64,000 bases of DNA from Ilumatobacter coccineus YM16-304 (GTDB lineage Bacteria; Actinomycetota; Acidimicrobiia; Acidimicrobiales; Ilumatobacteraceae), in assembly GCF_000348785.1 (NCBI RefSeq), contig NC_020520.1, positions 4,464,001 through 4,528,000 of the forward strand, given 5' to 3'. A model generated the notes under the pieces. It did not search any database. It saw only the letters and a program-made list of their open reading frames with translations, and was not told the origin of the DNA. A program made the position numbers and the translations under genes. Below, one piece after another: positions 8,558 to 16,902 of this stretch (positions are counted from its first letter, which is position 1; every line of letters begins with the position of its first letter).

Positions 8558-8768
8558 GTTCGGCGGGCTGGGCACCGAGCAGGTCATCGACTGCTTCGGG
8601 CAGACGACCCACGAACTCACGCTCGACGACGACGGAACCGTCACGATCCGATTCGCGTCGAGCGGCGTCACCGCGTTCGTCGATCCGGCCCAGCGGGCCG
8701 TCCTCACCCCAGGCGTCGTGGTGCCCGACCCGATCATGCACCTCGCGGTCGAACTCCGACCGGGCTGA
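8511..8768 (+). CDS. Small protein of unknown function
   Basis: Up to 85 codons from GTG 8511, overlapping the end of rpmE2 by 47 bases in another frame. From about codon 18 the codons are strongly GC3-biased and give a beta-rich sequence (HELTLDDDGTVTIRF, then PGVVVPDPIMHLAVELRPG) that looks like a genuine domain. The true start may lie within the overlap, or this may be the tail of a larger broken gene. No family recognised. Confidence 0.5.
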   Translation: MSSGSTSGTGVGIAAEFGGLGTEQVIDCFGQTTHELTLDDDGTVTIRFASSGVTAFVDPAQRAVLTPGVVVPDPIMHLAVELRPG

Positions 8769-8827
8769 CGACCAGCGGACGACCAGCAGAACGAGCGGGC
8801 GACGTCGTCGCTCGACCCACGTGCAGC

Positions 8828-9724
8828 TCAGGGAAAGCGACCGGCCCGACTCAGATTGCCCGGCACCGTCGACCCGAGGATCTCGCCGACGAACTGCGCG
8901 GTTCGAATCAGTTCGTCGAGGTCGAGTCCGGTGTCGATCCCCGACCGTTCGAGCATGTAGACGAGATCTTCGGTGGCGATGTTGCCGGTCGCATCGGGGG
9001 CGAACGGGCAACCGCCGATGCCGCCGACCGACGAGTCGAGCGTGACGACGCCCGCCTCGATCGCCGCGAACGCGTTCGCGTATCCGGTGTTGCGCGTGTT
9101 GTGGAAGTGCGCCCGCAATGCGACGTCGGGTGCGGCTCGTCGACACCGGTCGACGAGGTCGGTCACCTGTGCCGGAACGCCGACACCGATCGTGTCGGCC
9201 AGCGCGATCTGCGCCGGCGCGAGCGCCCCGATGCGGCCGGCGATCGCCTCCACCCGGCCCGGGTCGACCTCGCCCGAGAACGGACAGCCGAACGCCGCGC
9301 TCAGCGTGACCGACATCGGAGTCCCGACCAACGCAGCGCGAGCGGCGATCACGTCGACGACGTCGAGCATCTCGTCGGTCGTCATGCGCTGGTTGCGCGT
9401 GCTGAACTCGTCGCTGACCACCACGACGACGTTGATCTCGTCGCACAGCCCGAGGTGCGCGCGATCGAAGCCGCGCTCGTTCAACACGAGGCCCTGGTGC
9501 ACCACGCCGTCGACTCGCGACACGCCGCGCATCACGTCGTCGGCGTCGGCCAACTGCGGCACGGCGGCGGGATGGACGAAGCTCGTCGTCTCCAACCGTC
9601 GCACGCCGGCGCCGATCAGTCGGTCGATCAGTTCGAGCTTGAGTGCGGTCGACACCGTGACCGCCTCGTTCTGCAGCCCGTCGCGGGCGCCGACTTCGAG
9701 GACCTCGATCGACGACGGCATCAT
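8828..9724 (-). CDS. Hydroxymethylglutaryl-CoA lyase-type enzyme
   Basis: 298 residues. A TIM-barrel lyase of the HMGL-like family: VGARDGLQNE near the N-terminus binds metal and substrate, GxCDEINVVVVVSDEFSTRN matches the family core, AHFHNT gives metal-binding His residues, and SVGGIGGCPFAPDATGN near 235 holds the catalytic Cys loop of HMG-CoA lyases. The known reaction splits HMG-CoA into acetoacetate and acetyl-CoA; relatives cleave citramalyl-CoA-like substrates. It is the last gene of the operon and overlaps the MmgE/PrpD stop as ATGA. Beside a CoA transferase it probably performs the C-C cleavage step. The true substrate is not established. Confidence 0.92.
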   Translation of the reverse strand: MMPSSIEVLEVGARDGLQNEAVTVSTALKLELIDRLIGAGVRRLETTSFVHPAAVPQLADADDVMRGVSRVDGVVHQGLVLNERGFDRAHLGLCDEINVVVVVSDEFSTRNQRMTTDEMLDVVDVIAARAALVGTPMSVTLSAAFGCPFSGEVDPGRVEAIAGRIGALAPAQIALADTIGVGVPAQVTDLVDRCRRAAPDVALRAHFHNTRNTGYANAFAAIEAGVVTLDSSVGGIGGCPFAPDATGNIATEDLVYMLERSGIDTGLDLDELIRTAQFVGEILGSTVPGNLSRAGRFP

Positions 9725-11121
9725 CGACCCTGGACCTCCGACCGGCCTGCAGCGAACAACGCCGTCAGATCGGCGATGTCACCGCCGACGCCGAGGGCAT
9801 CGATCGCACCGTGCCACCGCTCGCGCTCCGCCGCGTCGAGTCGATAAGCGAGCAACGCGTCGTGCTTCTCGCGCAGAGCATCTCCCTGCAGCGGCCGCAG
9901 GTGGCTGCCGAGCGCGACGCCGACCTCCAGCTCGTGGGTCGACCCGCCGACGGTCGTGATGCAGGTGCGGTTGGGCGCCTGCCCGGGATAGCGCGTGGAG
10001 AGTTCGGGATCGGGGGTGATCGTGATGCGCTCCATCAGACGGCGCACGTCGGGGTCGAGCCACGCTCCCCCGTCGAACTCCTCGAGCCCGACCTTGCCGT
10101 GTCGGATCGCTGCGGCGACGACGTACTGCACCGACAGCCTGGCCGCCATCGCGGTCTCGGGTTCGTAGTTGACGCCATGGCGTTCGGAGTACGGCGGCTG
10201 GAACAACTCGACCGACTCGATGCCGTCGACGTTCAGGCCGTGCTCGCTCATCAGGGTCACGACCCCTTCGACCGCGGTGTGCGAACTCAGGATGCACGGG
10301 TGTGCCTTGAGGTCGTTCTCCTCCACTTCCCACCGCTCGCCGAGATCGTCGAGGTGTTCGGGAAGACGGTGCGGGTCGCGCTCGTCGGAGTAGGCCCAGA
10401 AGAATCCGAAGTCGTGCTCGAGATGCCCGACCGGGCCGATCGCTCCGGCGTGCACGAGCAGCGCCGCGCGCATGCCCTTCTGCGACGCCGCGGCCGCATG
10501 CAGGCTCTTGGTCACGTCACCCTGGCGGATGCACACGCGTGTGCCGCCGGTGTCGTCGGCCGCGATGCCGAGTGCCATTTCGGTCGCCGCCGCGTCGAGA
10601 CCGAGCGCGACCGATGCCGCCGCCGCGCTCGCGATCCCGCCGAGCGACGCGGTCGCGTGCCACCGCTGATAGTGCTGTGGCATGACGGCGCGGCCCACGC
10701 GACCGCCGACGTCGAATCCGGCGACGACCGCCGCGAGGAAGGTCTCGGCCGATGCACCGACGTGCTCACACGCGGCGAGCGCCGAGGTGACCACCGACGA
10801 ACCGAGGTGGGCGACGACCGCCATCAGCGTGTCGTCGAAGTCGATCGTGTGCACGATGGCACCGTTGAGGAACGCCGCGTCGACGGCGGGCAGCGATCCG
10901 CCGGTCAGGATCGACGTCGATCGACCGCCCGATGTGTCGGCGACGAGCGCCGAGACAGGACCGACGATGTCGTCGGCGACGACGGATCCGGCGATGGCGC
11001 AGGCCAGCGCGTCGGAGATCGTCGAGCGGGTGGCGGCGAGTGCCGATGCCGGGATCTGGTCGACCGTGAGGCCGGCGGCGTGTTCGGCGAGACGGCGGGT
11101 GAGGCCGGTCCACTGGTTCAT
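9721..11121 (-). CDS. MmgE/PrpD-family protein (2-methylcitrate dehydratase-like)
   Basis: 466 residues from ATG 11121, a usual length for the family. Characteristic stretches are AFLNGAIVHTIDFDDT, HPTA-like GGRVGRAVMPQHYQRWHATASLGGIASAAA, and the C-terminal lid domain. Members include 2-methylcitrate dehydratase, cis-aconitate decarboxylase and iminodisuccinate epimerase, so the fold handles substituted di- and tricarboxylic acids. It is coupled to both neighbours by 4-base overlaps. In this operon it probably dehydrates, isomerises or epimerises the dicarboxylic acid released by the upstream amide hydrolases. That is inference. Confidence 0.92.
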   Translation of the reverse strand: MNQWTGLTRRLAEHAAGLTVDQIPASALAATRSTISDALACAIAGSVVADDIVGPVSALVADTSGGRSTSILTGGSLPAVDAAFLNGAIVHTIDFDDTLMAVVAHLGSSVVTSALAACEHVGASAETFLAAVVAGFDVGGRVGRAVMPQHYQRWHATASLGGIASAAAASVALGLDAAATEMALGIAADDTGGTRVCIRQGDVTKSLHAAAASQKGMRAALLVHAGAIGPVGHLEHDFGFFWAYSDERDPHRLPEHLDDLGERWEVEENDLKAHPCILSSHTAVEGVVTLMSEHGLNVDGIESVELFQPPYSERHGVNYEPETAMAARLSVQYVVAAAIRHGKVGLEEFDGGAWLDPDVRRLMERITITPDPELSTRYPGQAPNRTCITTVGGSTHELEVGVALGSHLRPLQGDALREKHDALLAYRLDAAERERWHGAIDALGVGGDIADLTALFAAGRSEVQGR

Positions 11122-12029
11122 CGAGTCGTTGCTTTCTGGAGAGGTTCGGTCTGAAGCGATGCGGCCGCATCCGTCCAGTGGGTGAGGGTCGCGCCGTCGA
11201 TGTCGACGACGGCGTCGACGAAGTGGTCGAACACGCCGACTCGGAAGGGCTGACCGGTCAGCCACGGGCGAACGCAGAACGACAGCACGCGGGCGCCGCG
11301 ACCGTCGTCGATCGCCAACTCGGTGGCCGCGTCGACGAGGTGCTGCCCGTAGGCGGCGGGTTCGGCCATCCGGTTGGCGAGCGTCGTCTGGTCGTCGAGG
11401 TCGGCCGACAGCGGGAAGCCGGTGAGCCGTCCGGTGTCGACGTGGAAGTCGACGAACTGCTCGTCGCCCGTCCAGTCGAAGACGTACTCCATCCCGGCCG
11501 CGGCCAGCACGCCCGGAGTCCGTTCGGACTCGCCGTACTCGGGCCCAAGCCAACCGTTGGTCTCGATGCCACATGCGGCGAGCCGTTCGATCGTCTCGGT
11601 GACGTAGGCGCGTTCTTCCTCCGCGGTGAGGTGCGAACCGATGGGCCGCGTCACCGAGATGCCGTGCGCGATCCAGTCGGCACCGGCGTCGACGAGGCGC
11701 TGCACCAGCCACGGGTAGCCCTCGGCCGTCATCGCGTCGATCGCGATGGTCGGTCGCACGCCGTGTCGCTCGAGCGCGTCGAGCAGTCGGAAGATCCCGA
11801 CGCGATGGCCGTACTCGCGCATCGACACCCGCGAGATGTTGGGGAACGCGCGGTCGAGGCCACCGGCCGTCGAGGACGGTTGCGGCCAACCTTCGGGAAG
11901 CGGATCTTCGTACAGTTCGAGCAGGATGATCGGCACGACCGCCACCCCGCTGCCCGGGCGCCGGCGGTCGGCCAAGGCGCTGTAGTCGAACCATTCGTGG
12001 TCGTAACCGGGACGCCGCTCAGCGGGCAT
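11118..12029 (-). CDS. Polysaccharide-deacetylase-fold hydrolase, PuuE/imidase-like (copy B)
   Basis: 303 residues from ATG 12029, preceded by AGGAG. A NodB-type barrel of the PuuE subclass: N-terminal RRPGYDHEWFDYSALADRRR, SMREYGHRVGIFRLLDALE, AIDAMTAEGYPW and AHGISVTRPIG, where conserved His residues bind metal. This subclass includes ring-opening cyclic amide hydrolases (PuuE allantoinase and a bacterial imidase), not only sugar deacetylases. It overlaps copy A by 11 bases and MmgE by 4. The two copies are clearly paralogous but divergent and may form a heteromer or act on successive substrates. Confidence 0.88.
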   Translation of the reverse strand: MPAERRPGYDHEWFDYSALADRRRPGSGVAVVPIILLELYEDPLPEGWPQPSSTAGGLDRAFPNISRVSMREYGHRVGIFRLLDALERHGVRPTIAIDAMTAEGYPWLVQRLVDAGADWIAHGISVTRPIGSHLTAEEERAYVTETIERLAACGIETNGWLGPEYGESERTPGVLAAAGMEYVFDWTGDEQFVDFHVDTGRLTGFPLSADLDDQTTLANRMAEPAAYGQHLVDAATELAIDDGRGARVLSFCVRPWLTGQPFRVGVFDHFVDAVVDIDGATLTHWTDAAASLQTEPLQKATTR

Positions 12030-12975
12030 CGGAACTCCTTGCTGCGCCGACCGCGGCGAGATCGCGGGCGTAGGCCAACTGTTCGTCGTAGGCGTGTTCG
12101 AGGTAGTGGTCGGCGATCTCGTCGGCGGTGGCGTGCCACACGCGGTCGTCGCCGACGATGTGGTCGAGGATGCGGCGCAGACGCCCGATGTGTTGCGGCT
12201 GACCGATCTGATACGGGTGCAGCGCGATGCACATCGTGAGGCCGGTGTCCCATCGCTCGGCATCGGCGAGCAGTCGGTCGAACTGCGCGATGCACGAATC
12301 GACGAGGTAGTCCCCCGAGTACGGGCGTCCGTCCCAGAGCGGGGCGTCGTTGAGGTCGTACGAGTACGGCATCGAGATCATGCGGCCGACCCCGACGTCG
12401 AGCGGGACCGGTTGGTCGTCGTGGACCCAGTCGGCGTGATACGTGAACCCCATCTCGGCCATGAGCGTCGGCGTGTTCGGGGTGTTGCTCACCGCCGGGG
12501 TGAGCATGCCGCGCAGTCGGTGACCGGTGTGTCGCTGGAGCGACTCGATGTTGTCGGTGTAGAACGCCCGCTCCTCCTCGGGTTCCATCCCGAACAGGAA
12601 GCGCGTGTTGAAGATGCCGTGCGACATGACGCAGAGGTCGCGCTCGATGATCTCGTCGCGGATGCGCGGGAACATGTCGAGGACGGCGAGGTTGAGCGAG
12701 AGCGTGGGCGCGATGCCGACGGCGTCGTACGCCTCGAGCGTCCGCCAGAGGCCGACCCGGTTGCCGTGGTCGCGCAGCGAGTACTCGCGGACGTCGGGCT
12801 CGTGGGTCACTCGATCCCAGGTGACGCGGCCGACGGCGGGCGGCGTCATCATCTCGTAGTGTTCGACGTTGAGGGCCGTCCACACCGCGAGGCGCTTGCC
12901 GCCGGGCCATTCGAGCTTCGGGCGATCGACGATCGGCGAGTACGGGGTCACATCACGGAGCGACTGCATCGTCAC
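12019..12975 (-). CDS. Polysaccharide-deacetylase-fold hydrolase, PuuE/imidase-like (copy A)
   Basis: 318 residues from GTG 12975; ATG 12969 is an alternative. Same subclass as the next gene: RLAVWTALNVEHYEMM, SLRDHGNRVGLWRTLEAYD, MSHGIFNTRFLFG and a C-terminal IALHPYQIGQPQHIGRLRRIL with metal-site His. It is a cytosolic enzyme with no signal peptide, which argues against a role on wall polysaccharide. It lies between GntR (23-base overlap) and copy B. With the isochorismatase-type amidase in the same operon it suggests stepwise hydrolysis of a cyclic amide, imide or ureide. Confidence 0.88.
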   Translation of the reverse strand: MTMQSLRDVTPYSPIVDRPKLEWPGGKRLAVWTALNVEHYEMMTPPAVGRVTWDRVTHEPDVREYSLRDHGNRVGLWRTLEAYDAVGIAPTLSLNLAVLDMFPRIRDEIIERDLCVMSHGIFNTRFLFGMEPEEERAFYTDNIESLQRHTGHRLRGMLTPAVSNTPNTPTLMAEMGFTYHADWVHDDQPVPLDVGVGRMISMPYSYDLNDAPLWDGRPYSGDYLVDSCIAQFDRLLADAERWDTGLTMCIALHPYQIGQPQHIGRLRRILDHIVGDDRVWHATADEIADHYLEHAYDEQLAYARDLAAVGAARSSDAR

Positions 12976-13636
12976 CCCTCGCCGCGATGAACTTGTTGCG
13001 CGTCGCCACGACGTGTGTGCGGGTGATCGCCTCGGCCCACGACTCGTCGCCGGCCGCGATGGCGTCGACGATCTCGGCGTGGTGCTGGTTCGACCGATCG
13101 AGCAGCGCGGTGCTCTGTCGAGCGATCTGGTTGTGCAGGAGCGAGGGTGCCATCAGACCGAGCGCCGCTGTTTCGAGGCGTCGGTTGTCGGAGCCGCGGA
13201 GGAGGTCGCGGTGGAACTGGTTGTTGATGACGGCGTACTCGTTCCAGTCCTCGGCGCGCAGATCGTGTCCGCCGAAGCGTTCCATCCGATCGCACAGCTC
13301 GCGCAGCGACGTCACTTCCTCCGGCGTGGCTCGGGCCGCGGCGAGGCGGGCTGCGAATCCTTCGAGTTGGGCGCGCACTTCGAACATCTCGTCGAGATCG
13401 CGGTCCGACCACTGCGGCACCGCGGCGCCGCGGTTGGGCGTGAGTTCGAGCAGCCCCTCGCCGACGAGGCGGCGAATGGCTTCGCGCACCGGGGTGCGCG
13501 ACATGTCGAGCGACTCGGCGATCTCGACTTCTTTGAGCCGACGACCCGGCGGATACTTGCCGTTGGCGATCGCCGAGCGGAGCGATGCCATCGCCACGGC
13601 GACGTGGTCGTGCGATTCGGTGGGTTTGGCGGTCAT
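12953..13636 (-). CDS. GntR-family regulator, FadR/FCD subfamily
   Basis: 227 residues from ATG 13636. Winged helix at the N-terminus (LRSAIANGKYPPGRRLKEVEIAESL, then SRTPVREAIRRLVGEGLLE) and an all-helical FCD ligand domain with the DLDEMFEVRAQLEGFAA start and metal-site His residues (FHRDL, HAEIVDAI). FCD regulators typically sense organic acids. It is encoded within the operon, overlapping VOC by 4 and deacetylase copy A by 23 bases, so it probably controls that operon and the divergent aminotransferase unit. TGTATACA sites at 17581 and 17699 are candidate operators. Confidence 0.9.
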   Translation of the reverse strand: MTAKPTESHDHVAVAMASLRSAIANGKYPPGRRLKEVEIAESLDMSRTPVREAIRRLVGEGLLELTPNRGAAVPQWSDRDLDEMFEVRAQLEGFAARLAAARATPEEVTSLRELCDRMERFGGHDLRAEDWNEYAVINNQFHRDLLRGSDNRRLETAALGLMAPSLLHNQIARQSTALLDRSNQHHAEIVDAIAAGDESWAEAITRTHVVATRNKFIAARGDDAVAP

Positions 13637-14376
13637 GTACACACCTCGATGAAGACGCCGAGGAGCGCACGCGCGTCGAGCGTGGCGACGGCCTCGGCAA
13701 GTTGGGGACCCGATGGGTCGGTCGGTTCGATGCCGATCGACGACATCGAGCCGAGGAGACGGTCGGTGTCGTCGGCGCGGACGATCACGGTGTCGACCGG
13801 AGCGGTGACCTCGGCGAGGTCGGCGGGGGCGACCGACAGGTCGAGCGCGGTGACGAGCCGTGACGCGGTGCGGTAGCCGATGATGGCCGACATCGAATTC
13901 GGTTGCTCGGACGACGCGGTGACGCGGTCTTTGTCGTGGTGCTGCACGATCACGTGCAACGGGCCGGGTCGTGCGCCCGACGCCGGCGACGGCACGAGCG
14001 ACGCGAACGAGAACCGAGCTTCGCCGTCGGGCGTGTCGCGTGCCCACGTGACGGGATCGGTGGTCTGGTGTCCGGCTCGGCGCGCTGCGTCGACCGCGGC
14101 GCTGACGTCGTCGGTCGACCAGGCGACGACGGCGGTCACCGGTCGGAACTCCCAGAGGTGTTCGAGCGGATGATCAAGTCCGAGCTCGGCGAGTTCTTGG
14201 ACCTCGACGTAGCCCGACGCCGTCACGAACGTCTGCTGCACGCCGCCGGTCGGCTCACCGCCGCCCCGTGCGAGTTGCACGGGGGGCGTGAGCTGGAAAC
14301 CGGCGGCGACGAGCTGCGCCGCGACGTCGTCGAGCGAGTCGACGAGGTGACCGATGTGGTCGAGGCTTACTTCCAC
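13633..14376 (-). CDS. VOC-family (glyoxalase-like) protein
   Basis: 247 residues with two glyoxalase-type halves. The start SLDHIGHLVDSLDDVAAQLVAAGF and the YVEVQELAE segment fit the Glyoxalase_3-like group, in which metal-bound betaalphabetabetabeta modules catalyse isomerisation, C-C cleavage or epimerisation. It sits between the substrate-binding protein (10-base overlap) and GntR (4-base overlap), so it is part of the pathway. A CoA-ester epimerase or isomerase role is conceivable; substrate unknown. Confidence 0.8.
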   Translation of the reverse strand: MEVSLDHIGHLVDSLDDVAAQLVAAGFQLTPPVQLARGGGEPTGGVQQTFVTASGYVEVQELAELGLDHPLEHLWEFRPVTAVVAWSTDDVSAAVDAARRAGHQTTDPVTWARDTPDGEARFSFASLVPSPASGARPGPLHVIVQHHDKDRVTASSEQPNSMSAIIGYRTASRLVTALDLSVAPADLAEVTAPVDTVIVRADDTDRLLGSMSSIGIEPTDPSGPQLAEAVATLDARALLGVFIEVCT

Positions 14377-15257
14377 CAGCTGGGCTTCACGAAGCTGGCG
14401 AAGTTCGGGTCGTTCTCGACGAAGGCACGGAACTCGTCGGACTCGAAGGCGGCGACGACCGCTTGGGCTCCGGCGCTCTCAGCGTTCTCGGCGAGCACGG
14501 TCACCGTGATCTGCGAGGCCTCTGGCACGTCTTCGAGTGCGATCGCGTCACCGAGGGTCACGCCGTCGGCTGCGTAGATGTGGTTGCCGAGTGCGACGCC
14601 GTAGTCGACGTCGGGCAGGGTGCGCGGCACCTGCGGGGCGTCGACCAGTTCGAACTTCAGGTTCTTCGGGTTCGACGTGAGGTCCTTCTCGGTGGCGAAC
14701 TCGCCTTCGGGAACCTCACCGACTTCGACGAGACCGAGGGTCTCGAGGAAGTTGAGGCTGCGGGCCAGGTTGCTCGCCTCCGACGTGAGCGCGAGCGTCG
14801 CGCCGTCTTCGATGTCGGCGGGCGACGTGGCGCTGCCCTTGCCGGCGTACATGCCGAGCGGCGCCGACGGGATCTTGAGGATCGACACGATGTCGGAGCC
14901 GTTGGCCGCGTTGTAGCCGTCCATGAACGCGTCGTTCTGGAAGATCGTCATGTCGAGGTCGCCGTCGACCGTGGCCTGGTTCGGGATCGTGAAGTCGCTG
15001 ATCTCGTCGATGTTCGCCTCGATGCCCTGCGCTTCGAGAATCGGAGCGATTCCGCCCTTGAACATGTCGGCGTACGGGCCGGGGATGAAGCCGATGTCGA
15101 GCTCGATCGTCTCGGCTTCGGCCACCGTGTCGTCGGTGGCTGCTGCCGGGGCGTCGGTGGTCTCGGCGGCGTCGTCGTCGCTTCCGCAGGCGGCGAGCGC
15201 GAACGCTGCGGCGGTGAAGAGGGCGATCGCGCCTCGGGTCGGTGCTGGGAACTTCAT
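14367..15257 (-). CDS. MetQ/NlpA-family substrate-binding lipoprotein
   Basis: 296 residues. Signal peptide with lipobox LAACGS (Cys about residue 23) followed by an acidic Ala/Thr linker, then the NlpA/MetQ two-lobe domain: IGFIPGPYADMFKGGIAPIL, IPNQATVDGDLDMTIFQNDAFMD, PDVDYGVALGNHIYAADG. MetQ proteins bind methionine and relatives, but the family also serves other small molecules. AGGAGACAG gives a ribosome site. A 164-base C-rich spacer separates it from the permease, probably allowing independent expression. The gene company argues for a ligand other than methionine. Confidence 0.9.
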   Translation of the reverse strand: MKFPAPTRGAIALFTAAAFALAACGSDDDAAETTDAPAAATDDTVAEAETIELDIGFIPGPYADMFKGGIAPILEAQGIEANIDEISDFTIPNQATVDGDLDMTIFQNDAFMDGYNAANGSDIVSILKIPSAPLGMYAGKGSATSPADIEDGATLALTSEASNLARSLNFLETLGLVEVGEVPEGEFATEKDLTSNPKNLKFELVDAPQVPRTLPDVDYGVALGNHIYAADGVTLGDAIALEDVPEASQITVTVLAENAESAGAQAVVAAFESDEFRAFVENDPNFASFVKPSWWK

Positions 15258-15286
15258 GCTGGCTGTCTCCTTGATGTGGGGGTGGT

Positions 15287-15331
15287 GGGGTGGTTGGTGG
15301 TGGGGTGGTTGGTGGTGGGGTGGTTGGTGGT
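15287..15331. repeat. Three tandem 15-base G-rich repeats in permease-SBP spacer
   Basis: Three exact copies of GGGGTGGTTGGTGGT on the plus strand; on the mRNA of the minus-strand operon they read as a CCACC-rich tract almost without G. They lie in the 164-base gap (15258-15421) between permease and substrate-binding-protein genes. The tract could be a Rho-loading or processing site in RNA, or a G-quadruplex in the opposite DNA strand. The rest of the gap holds no gene. Confidence 0.85.
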
Positions 15332-15421
15332 GGTGCGGGGTGTGGATGGACGGTTCGGGGATGGTGGGAGGACGCGTGATGCCGGAAGCGGGGTGCCGGG
15401 CGAGGTCGCCTGCCGACGCGG

Positions 15422-16114
15422 TCAGCGTTTGTCGACGACCTTGACTGCGATGGTTCCGGCGAGTTGGACGATCTGCACCGCCACGATCAACACGATCACG
15501 GCGGCGTACATGACCGGCTCGATGAAGCGGTTGTAGCCGTAGCGGATGGCGAGGTCGCCGAGCCCGCCGCCGCCGACGAGACCGGCCGTCGCACTGAAGG
15601 CGATGAAGCTGATCACCGTGGTGGTGAAGCTGGCGATCAGGCTCGGCATCGCTTCGGGGATGAGCACCTTGCGGACGACCTGCGAGGTGCTCGCTCCGGC
15701 TGCGATCGCCGCCTCGGCGAGGCCGCGAGGCACGTCGCGGATGCTCTGTTCGACGAGCCGGGCGTAGAACGGAATCGCCGCGATCGACAGCGGAACCGCC
15801 GCCGCCTTCGGGCCGATGCCCGTCCCCGCGATCTGCCGGGTGAGCGGGATGATCGCGATGACCAGCACGACGAACGGGAACGAACGGATCACGTTCACGA
15901 TCCAGCCGAGCGTCTCGGCGAGCCATGGCTTGTTGATCAGTCCACCCCGGCGTGCGAGGTGCAGGAGGATGCCGACCGGCGTGCCGAACACGAGGGCGGC
16001 GGTCACCGAGATCGACACCATCAGTGCCGTCTCGCCGATCGCCTCGCGGAACTCGGGCATCACGTCGATGACTTCGTCGGGGATGATCCCGGCGATGGTT
16101 GCGGCGAACATCAT
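15422..16114 (-). CDS. MetI-like ABC transporter permease
   Basis: 230 residues with five to six membrane helices. The permease-ATPase coupling motif is EAAIAAGASTSQVVRKVLIPEAMP, the EAA loop of binding-protein-dependent permeases. MetI-type features include the short single-chain form and the IRSFPFVVLVIAIIPLTR segment. It overlaps the ATPase stop as ATGA. It forms the membrane channel, as a homodimer, of the importer encoded in this operon. Confidence 0.93.
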   Translation of the reverse strand: MMFAATIAGIIPDEVIDVMPEFREAIGETALMVSISVTAALVFGTPVGILLHLARRGGLINKPWLAETLGWIVNVIRSFPFVVLVIAIIPLTRQIAGTGIGPKAAAVPLSIAAIPFYARLVEQSIRDVPRGLAEAAIAAGASTSQVVRKVLIPEAMPSLIASFTTTVISFIAFSATAGLVGGGGLGDLAIRYGYNRFIEPVMYAAVIVLIVAVQIVQLAGTIAVKVVDKR

Positions 16115-16902
16115 GTGGTTGCTCCTGCGACTTGCTCGGCCAACCGGACGGTGTCTTCGTCCCAGCCGGTGGCCGACTCGAACAGGAACCGACCGAGTGG
16201 CGTACTCGGTTCTGGTGGGCCGTCTCGGAGGTCGATGCCTTCGACGATCGCTCCTCGCTCCATCACCGAGACGGTGTCGCAGAGGTAACTGACGACGTTG
16301 ATCTCGTGCGTCACGATCACCAGGGTCAGGCCGAGGTCGGCGTTGAGGTCGCGGAGGAAGTGCAGGATGCTCAGCGTGGTGTGCGGGTCGAGGGCACTCG
16401 TCGCCTCGTCGGAGAGCAACACCTTCGGTTCGGTCACGAGCGACCGGGCGATGGCGACGCGCTGCTTCTGCCCGCCGCTCAGTTGAGCGGGGTACGCCTT
16501 GGCGCGTTCGGCCATACCGACGCGTTCGAGCGCCACCATCGAGCGTTTCCGTCGTTCGGCTCGGCTGCAGCCGTCGAGTTCGAGCGCCAGGCCGACGTTG
16601 TCGAGCGCGGTGCGATTCGACAGCAGGTTGAACCCTTGGAAGATCACGCCGATGCGGCGCCGGGCTTCACGAAGTCGACGTCCGGAGAGCTTGGTGATGT
16701 CGGTGCCGTCGACGACCACGCGACCGGTGGTCGGTTCTTCCAGACGGTTGACGAGTCGGAGGAGGGTCGACTTTCCGGCGCCCGAGAATCCGACGATGCC
16801 GGCGATCTCGCCCTCCCCGATCGACAGGTCGAGCGGTTGCACCGCTTGGACGGCGTCGGACCCGGAGCCAAACTCCTTGGACACCCCGGTCAGTTCGATC
16901 AT
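16111..16902 (-). CDS. MetN-like ABC transporter ATP-binding protein
   Basis: 263 residues. Walker A GFSGAGKST, Q-loop GVIFQGFNLL, signature LSGGQKQR, Walker B VLLSDEATSALDP and switch His in VTHE are all intact. The core resembles MetN, including LLSNRTALDNVGLALEL, but true MetN proteins are about 340 residues and end in a methionine-sensing NIL/ACT-like domain. Here only about 25 residues follow the ATPase core. Loss of that domain removes methionine feedback and supports a different substrate. It is coupled to both neighbours by 4-base overlaps. Confidence 0.93.
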   Translation of the reverse strand: MIELTGVSKEFGSGSDAVQAVQPLDLSIGEGEIAGIVGFSGAGKSTLLRLVNRLEEPTTGRVVVDGTDITKLSGRRLREARRRIGVIFQGFNLLSNRTALDNVGLALELDGCSRAERRKRSMVALERVGMAERAKAYPAQLSGGQKQRVAIARSLVTEPKVLLSDEATSALDPHTTLSILHFLRDLNADLGLTLVIVTHEINVVSYLCDTVSVMERGAIVEGIDLRDGPPEPSTPLGRFLFESATGWDEDTVRLAEQVAGATT

